Below are positions 45,401 through 54,673 of a DNA stretch of 64,000 bases, in pieces. This DNA is from Mesorhizobium sp. B1-1-8 (GTDB lineage Bacteria; Pseudomonadota; Alphaproteobacteria; Rhizobiales; Rhizobiaceae). The DNA is taken from positions 2,519,501 through 2,583,500 of the forward strand of contig NZ_CP083956.1 in NCBI RefSeq assembly GCF_006442795.2, given 5' to 3'. Under the pieces are notes generated by a model. That model was not told where the DNA came from, did no database searches, and saw nothing but the letters and a program-made list of their open reading frames with translations. The translations under genes were made by a program, and so were the position numbers. How positions within the stretch are numbered: the first letter of the stretch is position 1; each line of letters begins with the position of its first letter.

Positions 45401-48400
45401 GCAGACCTTATCGGCGAAGGCCGGGGGGCGGGGTGCGAAGCCCCGGCTCGACATCTCTGCGGTGCTGCCGTCCGCTGCGACCAATCATGTCAAGATGGCA
45501 GGCATGGCGCTGGCGCTGCATTCCGATGGTTTCGACATCGAGAACCGCACCGGCCCGGTTTCCGGAACCGTCGCGGCCGACCGGATCGATCTCGACAACC
45601 CGACCGTTGCACCGCTGGTAGCCGGCAAAGTCACCGCCAAGGTCGCCGGCAGCCTTGCCGGTGACGCCATCACGATCGACAGTGGGTCAGCCACCAGCGG
45701 CGCGGTCGACAGCGCCTTCAACGGCCGGATATCGCTTGCCGAAGGCGCCGTCGATTTCAATCTCAAGGCGGATGTGCTTTCGGCAGCACTGCCGGCTGCG
45801 GCGCGTGGCGTGCTGGCCGCGCGTACGCAATTCAGCGCCACGGCCAGGCGCGATGCTGCGGGCAATGTCAGCGTCGGGCCGGTCAACCTTGCTTCCGGCG
45901 CGTTGACCGCCGGCGGGCAGGCGAGCCTCATCGACAACAAGCTCAGCGCCGCCATCAAGGGCGCGCTGGCCGACATCTCGCTGCTGTCCAAGGATGCCAA
46001 GGGCGCCGTCGCCTTTTCGCTCGACGCGCACGGCGCCGCCACGGCGCCGGATCTCTCGGTGACGGTAAACAGCGACCGGCTTTCGGTGGCGGCGCGTGAG
46101 ATCACCGGACTGAAACTGACCGCGACCGGCAGGGCCGATGCAGCCAACCCGGCGGCCAATGTGCAACTGACCGGCAATGTCGCTGGCCAGCCCCTGCAAG
46201 GCAGCGCGGCGCTCGCCACCACAAATGGCAAAAGCGCCGTCAACGGGCTGTTGCTGTCGCTGGGTCCGAACAAGATTTCCGGCGACCTCGCGCTCGACGA
46301 GGCGTTCGTGCCGTCAGGCACCCTCTCGCTCGATCTGCCCGACATCGGGCCGCTGGCGGCACTTGCGCTGGAACAGGCGGAAGGCGACGTGCGAGGCACG
46401 ATCGCGTTCTCGACAGCAGCCAGCGGACCGATCGTCGCCGTCAAGGCCAGCACCCGAGCGATCAAGCGCGGTGACCTCTCGGCGAAGAACGTCGCCGTCG
46501 ATGCGCAGATCGCCAATTATCTGGCGGCGCCCGTCATCTCCGGCACGGTCCACGCCGACAGCGTGACCTCCGGCGGCACCATCGTCACCGGCATCAGCGT
46601 CGACCTCAAGCGCGACGGCGACTGGACCGGCTTTTCCGGCGGCGCCACGGTGGCCGGCATTCCGGCCACAGCAACCGGTCGCGTCAAGATCGCCAACGGC
46701 ACGACCAATGTCGAAATCGCCTCCGGCGAGGGGACGGTGCGGGGCATCAAGGCGGCGATCGCCGAGCCGTCAAGCCTATCGATTGCCAATGGCGTGGCCA
46801 GCATCGAAAAGCTGGCGCTCAATCTCGGCGGGGGTTCGGCCACGGTCACCGGAACGGCCGGCCAGGCCCTTGATCTAACGGCCAATCTCGCCGATCTGCC
46901 GGCAGCACTTGCCAACGGTTTCGTGTCAAGCCTCGACGCCGCCGGTTTGCTGACCGGCACGGCGCACGTCACGGGTGCCTCCGCCAGCCCCGACATCCAG
47001 TTCAATGCCCAACTCACAGGAGCTGAAAGCAATCAGACCCGGCAGGCCGGGCTGGGGCCGCTCAACCTCGACGCCGCGGGCAGCTACAGCCTGAAGGGCG
47101 GCGTAGCCCTGGACCACGCAACGCTTTCGGGTAACAAGATTTCCGGCAAGGCCGGCGGCACCATCAATCCAAACGGCGCCAGCGACTTTTCCCTCGATCT
47201 CGCGTCATCCGGGCCAAGCCTGCCGTTGACGGTCGGCAGCGCCAAGAGCCCGGTCAGGATCGAGGTCCAGTCATTGTCGGCCAAGATCGCGGGCCAAAGC
47301 ACGCAGGCTCGCCTGGATGTGTCGGCTGTTCTGCCGTCCGTTGCCGCCAGCCAGGCGAAGATGGGCGGTCTTGCCGTGGCGCTGCACTCGGATGGGTTCG
47401 ATCTCAAGGCGCGGGCGGGTCCGGTTTCCGGCACCGTGTCTGTGGACAGGATCAGTCTCGACAATCCCATGATCGCGCCGCTGATTGCCGGCAGGGTAAC
47501 GGCCGAGGTCAACGGCCGCCTGACGACGGATTCCGTCGCCGTCGACAGCGGCTCGCTCAAGAGCGATGCGCTCAACAGCCAGGTCGCTGGCCGGATGTCG
47601 CTCGGCGACGGCGCCGTCGATCTCAATCTGAAAGCCGACGTTGCGTCTTCCGCCTTGCCGGCGGCGGTGCGCGGCATGTTTGGCGACACCGCGCAGTTGA
47701 GCGCTGCGCTGAAGCGTGATGCCGGCGGCAATATCAATATCGACGGCCTGAAGCTGATCTCGGGCGCGTTGAGCGCCGACGGGCGGGCGAGCCTTGTCGA
47801 CAGTAAGGTTGCCGCCGACATCAGGGGTGCGTTGAGCGACGTTTCGCAGCTGTCGAAAGACGCCAAGGGCGCCATCGCCTTTGCCATGAATGCGCAGGGC
47901 CCGATCATGGGGCCGGATCTGTCGTTGACGGTGAACAGCGACCGGCTTTCGGTGGCGGCGCGCGACATCACCGGGCTGAGGCTGATCGCGACCGGCAAGG
48001 CCGATGCCGCCAATCCGGCGGCCAATGTGCAGCTTACCGGCAATGTCGCCGGGCAACCCCTGCAAGGCAGCGCGGTGCTGGCGACCACCAATGGCAACCG
48101 CGCCGTCAACGGGCTGCTGCTGTCGCTGGGCTCGAGCAAGATTTCCGGCGACCTCGCGCTCGACGAAGCTTTCGTGCCGGCCGGCACCGTCTCGCTCGAT
48201 CTGCCCGACATCGGCCCACTGGCCGCCCTTGCGTTGGAAAAAGCCGAAGGTGACGTGCGCGGCACGATCGTCTTCACCAAGACGGCAAATGGGCCCCCCA
48301 ACGTAGTCGTGAAGGCCAGCACGGCGGCGATCAAGCGCGGCGATCTTTCGGCGAAGAATGTCGCCGTCGACGCGCAAGTCGCCAATTACATGGCTGCCCC

Positions 48401-50357
48401 TGTCATCGCCGGCACCGTTCGTGCCGAGAGCGTCATTTCGGGCGGCACTGCCGTCACCGGCGTCGACGTCGACCTCAAGCGCGATGGCGACTGGACCGGC
48501 TTTTCCGGCGGCGCCACCGTCAAGAACATTCCGGCAAAGGCCACCGGGCGGGTGAAAGTGGCGAACGGCACGACAACCATTGAGCTCGCTTCCGGCCAGG
48601 CGACGGTGCAAGGCATCAAGGCGGCGATCGCGCAACCCTCGACGGTGACTATCGCCAACGGCGCGACGACGCTGGACAGGCTGGTGCTCAACCTCGGCGG
48701 CGGCACGGCGACGGTGACCGGCAAGGTCGGGCAGGCGCTCGATGTCAACGCCAATCTCGCCAGGGTGCCCATCTCGCTCGCCAACAGTTTCTCGCCCGGC
48801 CTCGATGCAGCCGGCTCGATCTCCGGAACGGTGAAAGTGACGGGCGCGCCGGCCGGCCCGTCCGTTGCCTTCAACGTCAATGGGTCCGGTGTGCAGACAT
48901 CGCAGACCCGCGGCGCCGGGCTTGGCGCGATAAACGTGACTTCGTCGGGAAATTTTGCCGGCAACAAGCTTGCCTTCGACGCCAATCTCAGCGACGCGGC
49001 CGGACTTGGCCTGAAGGGCGGCGGCACGGTGACGACGGCAGGGACACCGACGCTGGCGCTCGACTTCAAGGGCAAGGTGCCGTTTTCCTTCCTTGCCGCC
49101 AAGCTTGCCGCGCAAGGCCTGGCGCTTAACGGCACCGCCAATGTCGACGTGCAGGTGCGCGGCCCGGCATCCGCGCCGGTGATCAGCGGCAAAGTCACCA
49201 CGTCGGGTGCGCGCTTTATCGACGCGCGCTCCGGCCTTGCGGTCAACGACATCGCCGCCGACGTCTCGATCGGCGGCGGCGTTGCCAGGCTCAATAGCCT
49301 GACCGGCACGCTGTCAACGCGCGGCAGCGTGTCGGCCAGCGGCACGGTCGGCATCACGCCGGCGCAAGGTTTTCCGGCCAATCTGTCGGTCAAGCTCACC
49401 GATGGCCGCTACATCGACGGCCGGGTGGTGACCGCCAATCTCGGCGGTGATCTGACCATCAAAGGGCCGCTCGTCTCGGCGCCGGTTATCGCGGGCACCA
49501 TCAATCTGGCGAAGACGGTCATCACGGTGCCGGAAAAGCTGCCGGGATCGCTGTCGGCGCTCGACGTCAAGCACAAGAATGCGCCGCGTGCGGTGCGCGC
49601 GCAGGACAAGGCGCTGCGTCCGGCCTCGTCCAGCGCCAACAGCAATAAAGGCGGTGGTCTCGCCCTTGACGTCACCGTCAATGCGCCGAACCAGATTTTT
49701 ATCCAGGGCAGGGGCCTGGATGCCGAACTCGGTGGCTCGCTCCGGCTGACCGGGCCGGCATCGTCGCCGCAGGCGGTCGGCACCTTCACCCTGCAGCGCG
49801 GACGGCTGACGATCCTCGCCAAGCGGCTGACTTTCACCGATGGCACGGTCGGCTTCTCGGGCTCGCTGGTGCCTTACCTCAACCTCACTGCGACCACGAC
49901 GACCAGCAGCGCCACCGTCACCATCGTCGTATCGGGCGAGGCGACCAATCCGAAGTTCACCTTCTCCTCGGTGCCGGCGCTGCCCGAGGATGAGGTGCTG
50001 GCGCAGCTGATCTTCGGCCGCTCGATGTCGAACCTGTCGCCGCTGCAGATCGCGCAGCTGGCCGATGCGGCCGCGCAGCTGGCCGGGGCCGGCGGCACGA
50101 CCTCGCTGCTCGACAATCTGCGCAGCGCCATCGGCATCGACGATCTCGACGTGACGACGGACGAGAAAGGCGGCACCGCGGTGTCGGCCGGCAAATATCT
50201 CAACGACCGCACCTATGTGACGATCCAGAAGGGCGACAAGCCGGGCTCGGGCAAGGCGACGATCGACCTCGATGTCGGGCGCGGCGTCAAGCTGCGCGGC
50301 GAGGCGAACGACGCCGGCGAAGCCAAGGGCGGCATCTTCTACGAGCGCGAATATTGA
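42435..50357 (+). CDS. tamB: TamB, inner-membrane translocation and assembly module, unusually long
   Basis: The 2640-residue protein is about twice the length of Escherichia coli TamB (1259 residues). It has an N-terminal membrane anchor (YTLLLLVVVALGALFVL), then a long repetitive beta-rich periplasmic region, and the conserved C-terminal TamB domain (from about residue 2300; PNQIFIQGRGLDAELGG, RGRLTILAKRLTF, PALPEDEVLAQLIFGRS) that contacts TamA. The middle consists of three tandem copies of a roughly 622-residue unit starting near residues 312, 938 and 1560 (see separate repeat feature). TamB forms a hydrophobic groove thought to carry lipids or barrel proteins across the periplasm, so the extra units should lengthen it. 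The frame is open throughout. Confidence 0.95.
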   Translation: MKIFWRILRICLYTLLLLVVVALGALFVLTGTEGGRQNLASLISTMASSEDRKVTVAGIEGIWSGALRLDHVVVEDRAGPWLVARKVALDWSPTALLSWNFDADRIAAERIELARLPHASQQPSQGGSTDLPVSIDVRQIDLPEIALGQQLAGSGIAELAAEGSLKADPSPLAVQTVLNVSRHDGKQGNVDAKIHFAPADNKLDLDLKASEPAGGIIANLLNLPGAPPVNIVVTGTGPLGNWNGIGTFVVDRQIVTQLTGRHQLTDKGHHIEAKGDGEFERFLPERIKSLFAGKTSFDVAGTATPAGGVDIEHANIESDALHGTATGNVDPKGASDLAVELSAKDKPVTVDVGTSAVPILVAVSKATARAFGDGKAPTVDIGTALASVAVGGTQLNNLTGQIHSDGFDVENRSGPVSIKLAAAGLKTDVATLAPLVTGKLAADLSGSISRESVTIDKGTLRSDALNAALTAGVSLADLSMTLKMNADAVSKALPPQISSLLGERVKFSATATRDPQGAFAANSLELTSGSLSASGTASAQGSDIQANLKGTLGDVSSLSSLAGTPLAGGVAFALTASGPRWAPDFSVSANSASLTAAGRMVKDIKLSAKGKADIANPSADVSLTGSVNEQPLDIRASLVTADGKRSIKGLSLSLGDSKVSGDLALDDKFLPLGTLTLAMPDIAPLAALGGQTATGDINGTIGLAKDGEAPTVTVNATSGSIARGDVAAKAITVNALIANYLKAPGISGTIKADSVTSGSTVVTGIDIDLKHDGDWTNFSGGATLAGIPATAAGRFKIAQRVTNVEIASGEATVRGIKAAITEPSSLTIANGVTNIEKLALGLDGGAVALSGSAGQALNLTATFANLPAAMANGFSPGLDAVGTLNGTAQVTGSSSNPDVRFNAQLTGAETSQTRQAGLGQLNLDAAGNVSIAAGLVIDQATLSGDKISGKAAGTINPNGATDFSLDLASNGPSVPLKFGSAASPIALELQTLSAKAGGRGAKPRLDISAVLPSAATNHVKMAGMALALHSDGFDIENRTGPVSGTVAADRIDLDNPTVAPLVAGKVTAKVAGSLAGDAITIDSGSATSGAVDSAFNGRISLAEGAVDFNLKADVLSAALPAAARGVLAARTQFSATARRDAAGNVSVGPVNLASGALTAGGQASLIDNKLSAAIKGALADISLLSKDAKGAVAFSLDAHGAATAPDLSVTVNSDRLSVAAREITGLKLTATGRADAANPAANVQLTGNVAGQPLQGSAALATTNGKSAVNGLLLSLGPNKISGDLALDEAFVPSGTLSLDLPDIGPLAALALEQAEGDVRGTIAFSTAASGPIVAVKASTRAIKRGDLSAKNVAVDAQIANYLAAPVISGTVHADSVTSGGTIVTGISVDLKRDGDWTGFSGGATVAGIPATATGRVKIANGTTNVEIASGEGTVRGIKAAIAEPSSLSIANGVASIEKLALNLGGGSATVTGTAGQALDLTANLADLPAALANGFVSSLDAAGLLTGTAHVTGASASPDIQFNAQLTGAESNQTRQAGLGPLNLDAAGSYSLKGGVALDHATLSGNKISGKAGGTINPNGASDFSLDLASSGPSLPLTVGSAKSPVRIEVQSLSAKIAGQSTQARLDVSAVLPSVAASQAKMGGLAVALHSDGFDLKARAGPVSGTVSVDRISLDNPMIAPLIAGRVTAEVNGRLTTDSVAVDSGSLKSDALNSQVAGRMSLGDGAVDLNLKADVASSALPAAVRGMFGDTAQLSAALKRDAGGNINIDGLKLISGALSADGRASLVDSKVAADIRGALSDVSQLSKDAKGAIAFAMNAQGPIMGPDLSLTVNSDRLSVAARDITGLRLIATGKADAANPAANVQLTGNVAGQPLQGSAVLATTNGNRAVNGLLLSLGSSKISGDLALDEAFVPAGTVSLDLPDIGPLAALALEKAEGDVRGTIVFTKTANGPPNVVVKASTAAIKRGDLSAKNVAVDAQVANYMAAPVIAGTVRAESVISGGTAVTGVDVDLKRDGDWTGFSGGATVKNIPAKATGRVKVANGTTTIELASGQATVQGIKAAIAQPSTVTIANGATTLDRLVLNLGGGTATVTGKVGQALDVNANLARVPISLANSFSPGLDAAGSISGTVKVTGAPAGPSVAFNVNGSGVQTSQTRGAGLGAINVTSSGNFAGNKLAFDANLSDAAGLGLKGGGTVTTAGTPTLALDFKGKVPFSFLAAKLAAQGLALNGTANVDVQVRGPASAPVISGKVTTSGARFIDARSGLAVNDIAADVSIGGGVARLNSLTGTLSTRGSVSASGTVGITPAQGFPANLSVKLTDGRYIDGRVVTANLGGDLTIKGPLVSAPVIAGTINLAKTVITVPEKLPGSLSALDVKHKNAPRAVRAQDKALRPASSSANSNKGGGLALDVTVNAPNQIFIQGRGLDAELGGSLRLTGPASSPQAVGTFTLQRGRLTILAKRLTFTDGTVGFSGSLVPYLNLTATTTTSSATVTIVVSGEATNPKFTFSSVPALPEDEVLAQLIFGRSMSNLSPLQIAQLADAAAQLAGAGGTTSLLDNLRSAIGIDDLDVTTDEKGGTAVSAGKYLNDRTYVTIQKGDKPGSGKATIDLDVGRGVKLRGEANDAGEAKGGIFYEREY
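43368..48977 (+). repeat. Three tandem 622-residue modules inside tamB
   Basis: Landmarks repeat at matching places: HSDGFD at residues 403, 1029 and 1651; the D-W before FSGGAT at 774, 1396 and 2019; and the ATLSG or equivalent segment that opens each unit at 312, 938 and 1560. Spacing is 622 to 626 residues (1866 to 1878 bases). Units two and three are very close (for example LTGNVAGQPLQGSA and DGDWTGFSGGAT identical), while unit one is more diverged. This points to at least two duplication steps, the later making units two and three. Confidence 0.9.
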
Positions 50358-50548
50358 CGTTCCCGGCTTGCGCCGCGGACGATGCGCCTGGCCTTATCCG
50401 TCTAAAATGTCTTGATTTAATTGCCCGGGCGATTTTTCAGAAATCTGCGGCGCAATAGCAATTTTGCGTCATGACTGTCGCTATCGCGCGAACCGGCTTG
50501 CATCTTAAGTTGCACATTCCCTAACCTGTTCCCAATTCACACCGTTTT

Positions 50549-50579
50549 TTGACATCACGGTTTGGATGCGGAATGTTAA
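50549..50579 (+). promoter_or_regulatory. Candidate promoter for the peptide transporter operon
   Basis: A consensus -35 TTGACA at 50549-50554 is followed after 17 to 19 bases by weak -10 candidates (AATGTT at 50572 or TGTTAA at 50574). The binding-protein ATG is at 50611. The 253-base gap from tamB otherwise shows nothing coding. Confidence 0.4.
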
Positions 50580-50610
50580 AAGGCAGAAAGCCAACCAATG
50601 GGAGATAGTC

Positions 50611-52269
50611 ATGGCAATCTACAAAAGTAACGGTGACCGCGTTCCGGACCACATTCTGGCGATGGCCGAAGAGGCCAAGTCAGGCGAGGTGGACCGCCGC
50701 GAATTCCTGGCGCTCGCCAGTATCTTCGGCGCTTCGACCGCCATGGCATACGGCATGCTCGGCCTCGCCGCTCCGACCCCGGCCAGGGCCGAAGACGTGC
50801 AGGGCAAGAAGGGTGGCGTGATCAAGGTCGCCATGTCCATCAAGGACCCCAAGGATCCGCGGACGGCCGACTGGTCGGAGATTGCCAATGCCGAGCGCCA
50901 GGCGCTCGAGCCGATGGTGAAATACACCAAAGAATACACATTCGCCCCATATCTGATCGAAAGCTGGGACATCAACGACGACGCCACCGAGTACACGCTG
51001 CATGTGCGGCCGGGCGTCGAATGGAACAACGGCGACAAGTTCACCGCCGACGACATCGTCTACAATTTCACCCGCTGGGCCGACAAGGGCGCGGAAGGCA
51101 ACTCGATGCCGGGCCGTCTCGGCAGCCTCGTCGACGACAAGACCAAGAAGCTGCGCGAAGGCTCCGTGGTCAAGGTCGACGACATGACGGTCAAGCTCAA
51201 GCTGAGCAAGCCCGACATCGCCATTATCCCGAACCTGTGCGACTATCCGGCGCTGGTCGTGCACAAGACGTTCGACGAGAAGGGCGCCAACTTCAAGGCC
51301 TGCCCGATCGGCACCGGCCCGTTCGAGCTCGTCTCCTACGACGTCGGCCAGAAGGTGGTCTACAAGCGCCGCACGACCGGCAAGTGGTGGCAGGGCGAGG
51401 CTTTCCTCGACGGCGTCGAGTTCATCGATTACGGCACCGATCCGGCTGCGACGGTTTCGGCCTTCGAGTCCGGTGAAGTCCAGACCAACCACGAAACGAC
51501 CGCCGACTACACCAAGATCATCGCCGACGTCGGCGCTCCGGTTTCGGAAGTCGTGACGGCAGCCACTGTGGTGTCGCGTTTCAACGTCACCCACAAGCCT
51601 TATGATGACCAGAAGGTCCGTCAGGCGATGTTGCTTGCCGTCGACAATGCCACCGTGCTGCAGCTCGGCTACGGCAATGCCGGCACGCCGGCCGAAAACC
51701 ACCATGTCGCGCCGATCCATCCGGAATATGTCAAGCTGCCGGAGATCAAGCGCGACATCGCCAAGGCCAAGCAGATGCTGACGGAAGCCGGCGCGATCGA
51801 TTTTGAGCACGAGCTGATCAGCAACGACGAGGACTACCACAAGAACACCACCGACGCGATCGCGGCGCAGCTGCGCGAGGCCGGCATCAAGGTGAAGCGC
51901 ACCGTGCTGCCGAGCTCGACCTTCTGGAACGACTGGACGAAGTACCCGTTCTCGGAAACCAACTGGAACATGCGCCCGCTGGGTATCCAGGTCATCGCCA
52001 TCGCCTACCGCTCCGGCGAAGCCTGGAACGAGACGGCCTACGCCAATCCGGAATTCGACAAGAAGGTCAATGAGGCCCTCGGCATCGCCGATGCCGAGAA
52101 GCGCAAGGTGGTGATGAAGGACATCGAGACGATGCTGCAGGAATCCGGCATCATCATCCAGCCCTACTGGCGCAAGCTCTATATCAACATCAAGCCCGAG
52201 GTGAAGAACCACTCGATGCACCCCACCTACGAGCACGACTTCGGCAAGGTCTGGCTCGACCAGGCGTGA
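50611..52269 (+). CDS. Peptide/oligosaccharide ABC transporter binding protein with Tat-type signal
   Basis: The 552-residue protein is an SBP_bac_5 (DppA-like) family member. I choose the ATG at 50611, preceded by GGGAGATAGTC; an in-frame ATG at 50566 lacks a ribosome-binding site. The N terminus has about 29 polar residues, then twin arginines in [13 protein letters not shown] and a hydrophobic stretch ending APTPARA, matching a Tat signal rather than a Sec signal. The mature protein has the family features [24 protein letters not shown] and [18 protein letters not shown]. It heads an operon with two permeases and a fused ATPase. The ligand is unknown. Confidence 0.92.
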   Translation: MAIYKSNGDRVPDHILAMAEEAKSGEVDRREFLALASIFGASTAMAYGMLGLAAPTPARAEDVQGKKGGVIKVAMSIKDPKDPRTADWSEIANAERQALEPMVKYTKEYTFAPYLIESWDINDDATEYTLHVRPGVEWNNGDKFTADDIVYNFTRWADKGAEGNSMPGRLGSLVDDKTKKLREGSVVKVDDMTVKLKLSKPDIAIIPNLCDYPALVVHKTFDEKGANFKACPIGTGPFELVSYDVGQKVVYKRRTTGKWWQGEAFLDGVEFIDYGTDPAATVSAFESGEVQTNHETTADYTKIIADVGAPVSEVVTAATVVSRFNVTHKPYDDQKVRQAMLLAVDNATVLQLGYGNAGTPAENHHVAPIHPEYVKLPEIKRDIAKAKQMLTEAGAIDFEHELISNDEDYHKNTTDAIAAQLREAGIKVKRTVLPSSTFWNDWTKYPFSETNWNMRPLGIQVIAIAYRSGEAWNETAYANPEFDKKVNEALGIADAEKRKVVMKDIETMLQESGIIIQPYWRKLYINIKPEVKNHSMHPTYEHDFGKVWLDQA

Positions 52270-52281
52270 TTCATTGCTCGA

Positions 52282-52312
52282 CGGATACGAGGGGCGCAGC
52301 CTCTCGTATCCG
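52282..52312 (+). terminator. Intergenic stem-loop after the peptide-binding protein
   Basis: CGGATACGAG pairs perfectly with CTCGTATCCG, with up to three further pairs inside and a CGCAG loop. No T run follows, so it is more likely a partial terminator or mRNA-protecting hairpin before the permease genes. Confidence 0.55.
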
Positions 52313-52418
52313 CAGCATCGCCGCCGTTGCATGTCGTGCGGCGGCGGCGTGACGTCACAAGGTTTTCGACACAAGGGTTGACCGTATCTGACCCCAACCC
52401 GGCCGGCAGGGGGTGCAA

Positions 52419-53453
52419 ATGTTCTCATTCATCGCCAGACGCATCGGCACCATTTTGCTCACGATGCTGTGCCTGACGCTGGTCGTTTTTTTCCTCGTCA
52501 ATCTCGAGCCCAATCTGAAGAAGCTCGCGATCAGCCAGACCGAAATGCACACCTCGGCCGAGCAGCTTGAAAGCTGGCTGGTGAACCATGGCTACCGGCA
52601 GAACTTCTTCGCGCGCTACGGCCAATGGCTGGGTGTCCTGCCCAAGCAGCCGATCACCGATCCGGCGACCGGAAAGACGACGCAGCGCTTCACGTTCTGC
52701 AACGACCCGCTGGAGCCGAAATTCTCCGGCGTCCTCGAAGGCGATTTCGGCTGCTCGACCAAGTTCAAGACGACGGTTGCCGCCAAGCTGTTCCCGGCGC
52801 TCGGCGCCACCGGCATCCTGATGCTTTGCGTGCTGGCGGTGATGGTGCCGATCTCGCTGCTTATCGGCATTCTCGCCGGCATGCGCGAGGGCTCGCGCAC
52901 CGACCGCACGCTGTCGGTCGCCTCGATCGCCTCGACGGCGACGCCTGAATATGTGTCGGGCGTCATCTTCACCGTCATCTTCGCCTCCTGGCTCGGCTGG
53001 CTGAACGGTTCGGCCGCTTCCGCCAGCCAGGGCATCACCTTCTATAATTTCACCCTGCCGGTGATCACGCTGGCGATTTACGGCATCGGCTATATCGCCC
53101 GCATGACGCGCGCCTCGATGGTCGAGGTGATGACACAGCAATATATCCGCACCGCCCGCCTCAAGGGCCTCTCCTTCAGCAACGTGGTCGTCAAGCATGC
53201 GCTGCGCAACGCGCTGATCGCGCCGTTCACCGTCATCATGCTGCAGTTCCCGTGGCTGCTCACCGGCGTCGTCATCGTCGAGGTGATGTTCCGGTACCAG
53301 GGGTTCGGCTACACGCTGGTCGAGGCCGCCGGCAACAACGACATCGACCTTCTGCTCGGCTGCTCGCTGGTCTCGGTGTTCATCGTGCTGATCACGCAGC
53401 TCATCTCCGATGTCGGCTATGCGTTTCTCAATCCGCGCATCAGGGTTCAGTAG
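52419..53453 (+). CDS. Peptide ABC transporter permease, DppB-like
   Basis: The 344-residue protein begins MFSFIARRIGTILLTMLCLT, typical for DppB-type permeases, and has a large periplasmic loop (about residues 35-125) before five more membrane segments. The EAA loop is TARLKGLSFSNVVVKHALRNALIAP. The ATG at 52419 is preceded by AGGGGG. The large first periplasmic loop contains two cysteines (FTFCNDPLE and FGCSTKF) that could form a disulfide. Confidence 0.93.
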   Translation: MFSFIARRIGTILLTMLCLTLVVFFLVNLEPNLKKLAISQTEMHTSAEQLESWLVNHGYRQNFFARYGQWLGVLPKQPITDPATGKTTQRFTFCNDPLEPKFSGVLEGDFGCSTKFKTTVAAKLFPALGATGILMLCVLAVMVPISLLIGILAGMREGSRTDRTLSVASIASTATPEYVSGVIFTVIFASWLGWLNGSAASASQGITFYNFTLPVITLAIYGIGYIARMTRASMVEVMTQQYIRTARLKGLSFSNVVVKHALRNALIAPFTVIMLQFPWLLTGVVIVEVMFRYQGFGYTLVEAAGNNDIDLLLGCSLVSVFIVLITQLISDVGYAFLNPRIRVQ

Positions 53454-53464
53454 GGGGAAGGCGC

Positions 53465-54622
53465 ATGCAAACTCAGTATATCGGCGCCTCCACCATCATC
53501 CTCGAAGTGCTCTGGCGTTTCTGGCCGGTGTGGGTTGCGCTGGTCATCGTCATGGGCACGAGCTTCGTCTACAAGAAGAAGCTGGCGCTCTACGGACAGC
53601 TGTTCGACAGCGGCGTCGGCATCGCCGGCGTCGCCATCTGCCTGTTCTGGCTGTTCACGGCAATCTTCGCCTCGACCATCTCGCCTTTCGATCCGCTCGG
53701 CCAGATCCCGATCATGAAGGATACACTGCCCGGCGCCATCGAGCCGCAATCGGGTCTCGTCTATTTGTTCGGCGGCGACAAGCTTGCCCGCGACGTGTTC
53801 TCGCGCATGGTCTACGGCAGCCAGATCGTGCTGATCATCGCACCGGCGGCGACCGGCTTCGCGCTGATGGTCGGCATCACGCTCGGCCTGCCGGCCGGCT
53901 ATTATGGCGGCAGGATCGATACGATCCTGTCGTTCCTGGCCAACCTGGTGCTGGCCTTCCCGGTCATCCTTTTGTTCTACCTGCTGGTGACGCCGGGCAT
54001 CATGGACACGCCGATCCCCTATGCGCTGGCGGGTGTCTTCTTCCTGTTTCCGATCATCTTCTTCTGCGTGCTGTTCTGGACGCGCTACAAGAACCGGCCC
54101 GACCGGATCTACATCCTTTTGGGGCTGACGCTTGTCATCGGCGGCTGGGTCTATGCCGGCCTCGTGTTCGACAGGGATCCGCTGAAGATCGTGCACATCG
54201 ATCCCAACCAGCTCAACATCTTCGTGGCGGTGGTTTTCGCCTCCAGCCCCGGCGTGTTCCGCATCGTGCGCGGCCTGACCATGGACATCAAGACCCGCGA
54301 CTATGTGGCGGCGGCGCAGACGCGCGGCGAATCGCCCTGGTACATCATGCTATGGGAAATCCTGCCCAATGCGCGCGGGCCGCTGATCGTCGATGCCTGC
54401 CTGCGCGTCGGCTACACCACGATCCTGCTCGGCACGCTCGGCTATTTCGGCCTGGGCCTGGCGCCCGAAAGCCCCGACTGGGGCACCGCGATCAAGGATG
54501 CCAGCCGCCTGCTGCGCTCCTTCATCCATCCGGCGCTGCCGCCGACGATTGCGCTGATGTCGTTCGTGCTGGGGCTGAACCTTTTGGCCGATTCCCTGCG
54601 CGAGCAGTCGATGAAGGATTGA
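53465..54622 (+). CDS. Peptide ABC transporter permease, DppC-like
   Basis: The 385-residue protein starts at ATG 53465 after GGGGGAAGGC. It is longer than usual DppC proteins (about 300) because of a segment near residues 180-240 with two additional hydrophobic stretches (YALAGVFFLFPIIFFCVLFW and YILLGLTLVIGGWVYAGLVF). The EAA loop AAAQTRGESPWYIMLWEILPNARGP is conserved. It pairs with the DppB-like permease 12 bases upstream. Confidence 0.92.
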   Translation: MQTQYIGASTIILEVLWRFWPVWVALVIVMGTSFVYKKKLALYGQLFDSGVGIAGVAICLFWLFTAIFASTISPFDPLGQIPIMKDTLPGAIEPQSGLVYLFGGDKLARDVFSRMVYGSQIVLIIAPAATGFALMVGITLGLPAGYYGGRIDTILSFLANLVLAFPVILLFYLLVTPGIMDTPIPYALAGVFFLFPIIFFCVLFWTRYKNRPDRIYILLGLTLVIGGWVYAGLVFDRDPLKIVHIDPNQLNIFVAVVFASSPGVFRIVRGLTMDIKTRDYVAAAQTRGESPWYIMLWEILPNARGPLIVDACLRVGYTTILLGTLGYFGLGLAPESPDWGTAIKDASRLLRSFIHPALPPTIALMSFVLGLNLLADSLREQSMKD

Positions 54623-54673
54623 TGCCGGGGTCTTCGACCCTAACTGGCGACGAATAAGGATTGGAGCGACCCA

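Noticed and set aside
43368..48977. The tamB repeats as a possible CRISPR or other array
   Set aside because: The units are 1.87 kb, coding, and in frame; there are no spacers.
47271..49115. A 614-residue minus-strand open frame inside tamB
   Set aside because: It repeats with the tamB modules because it is their antisense, and shows no signal or domain.
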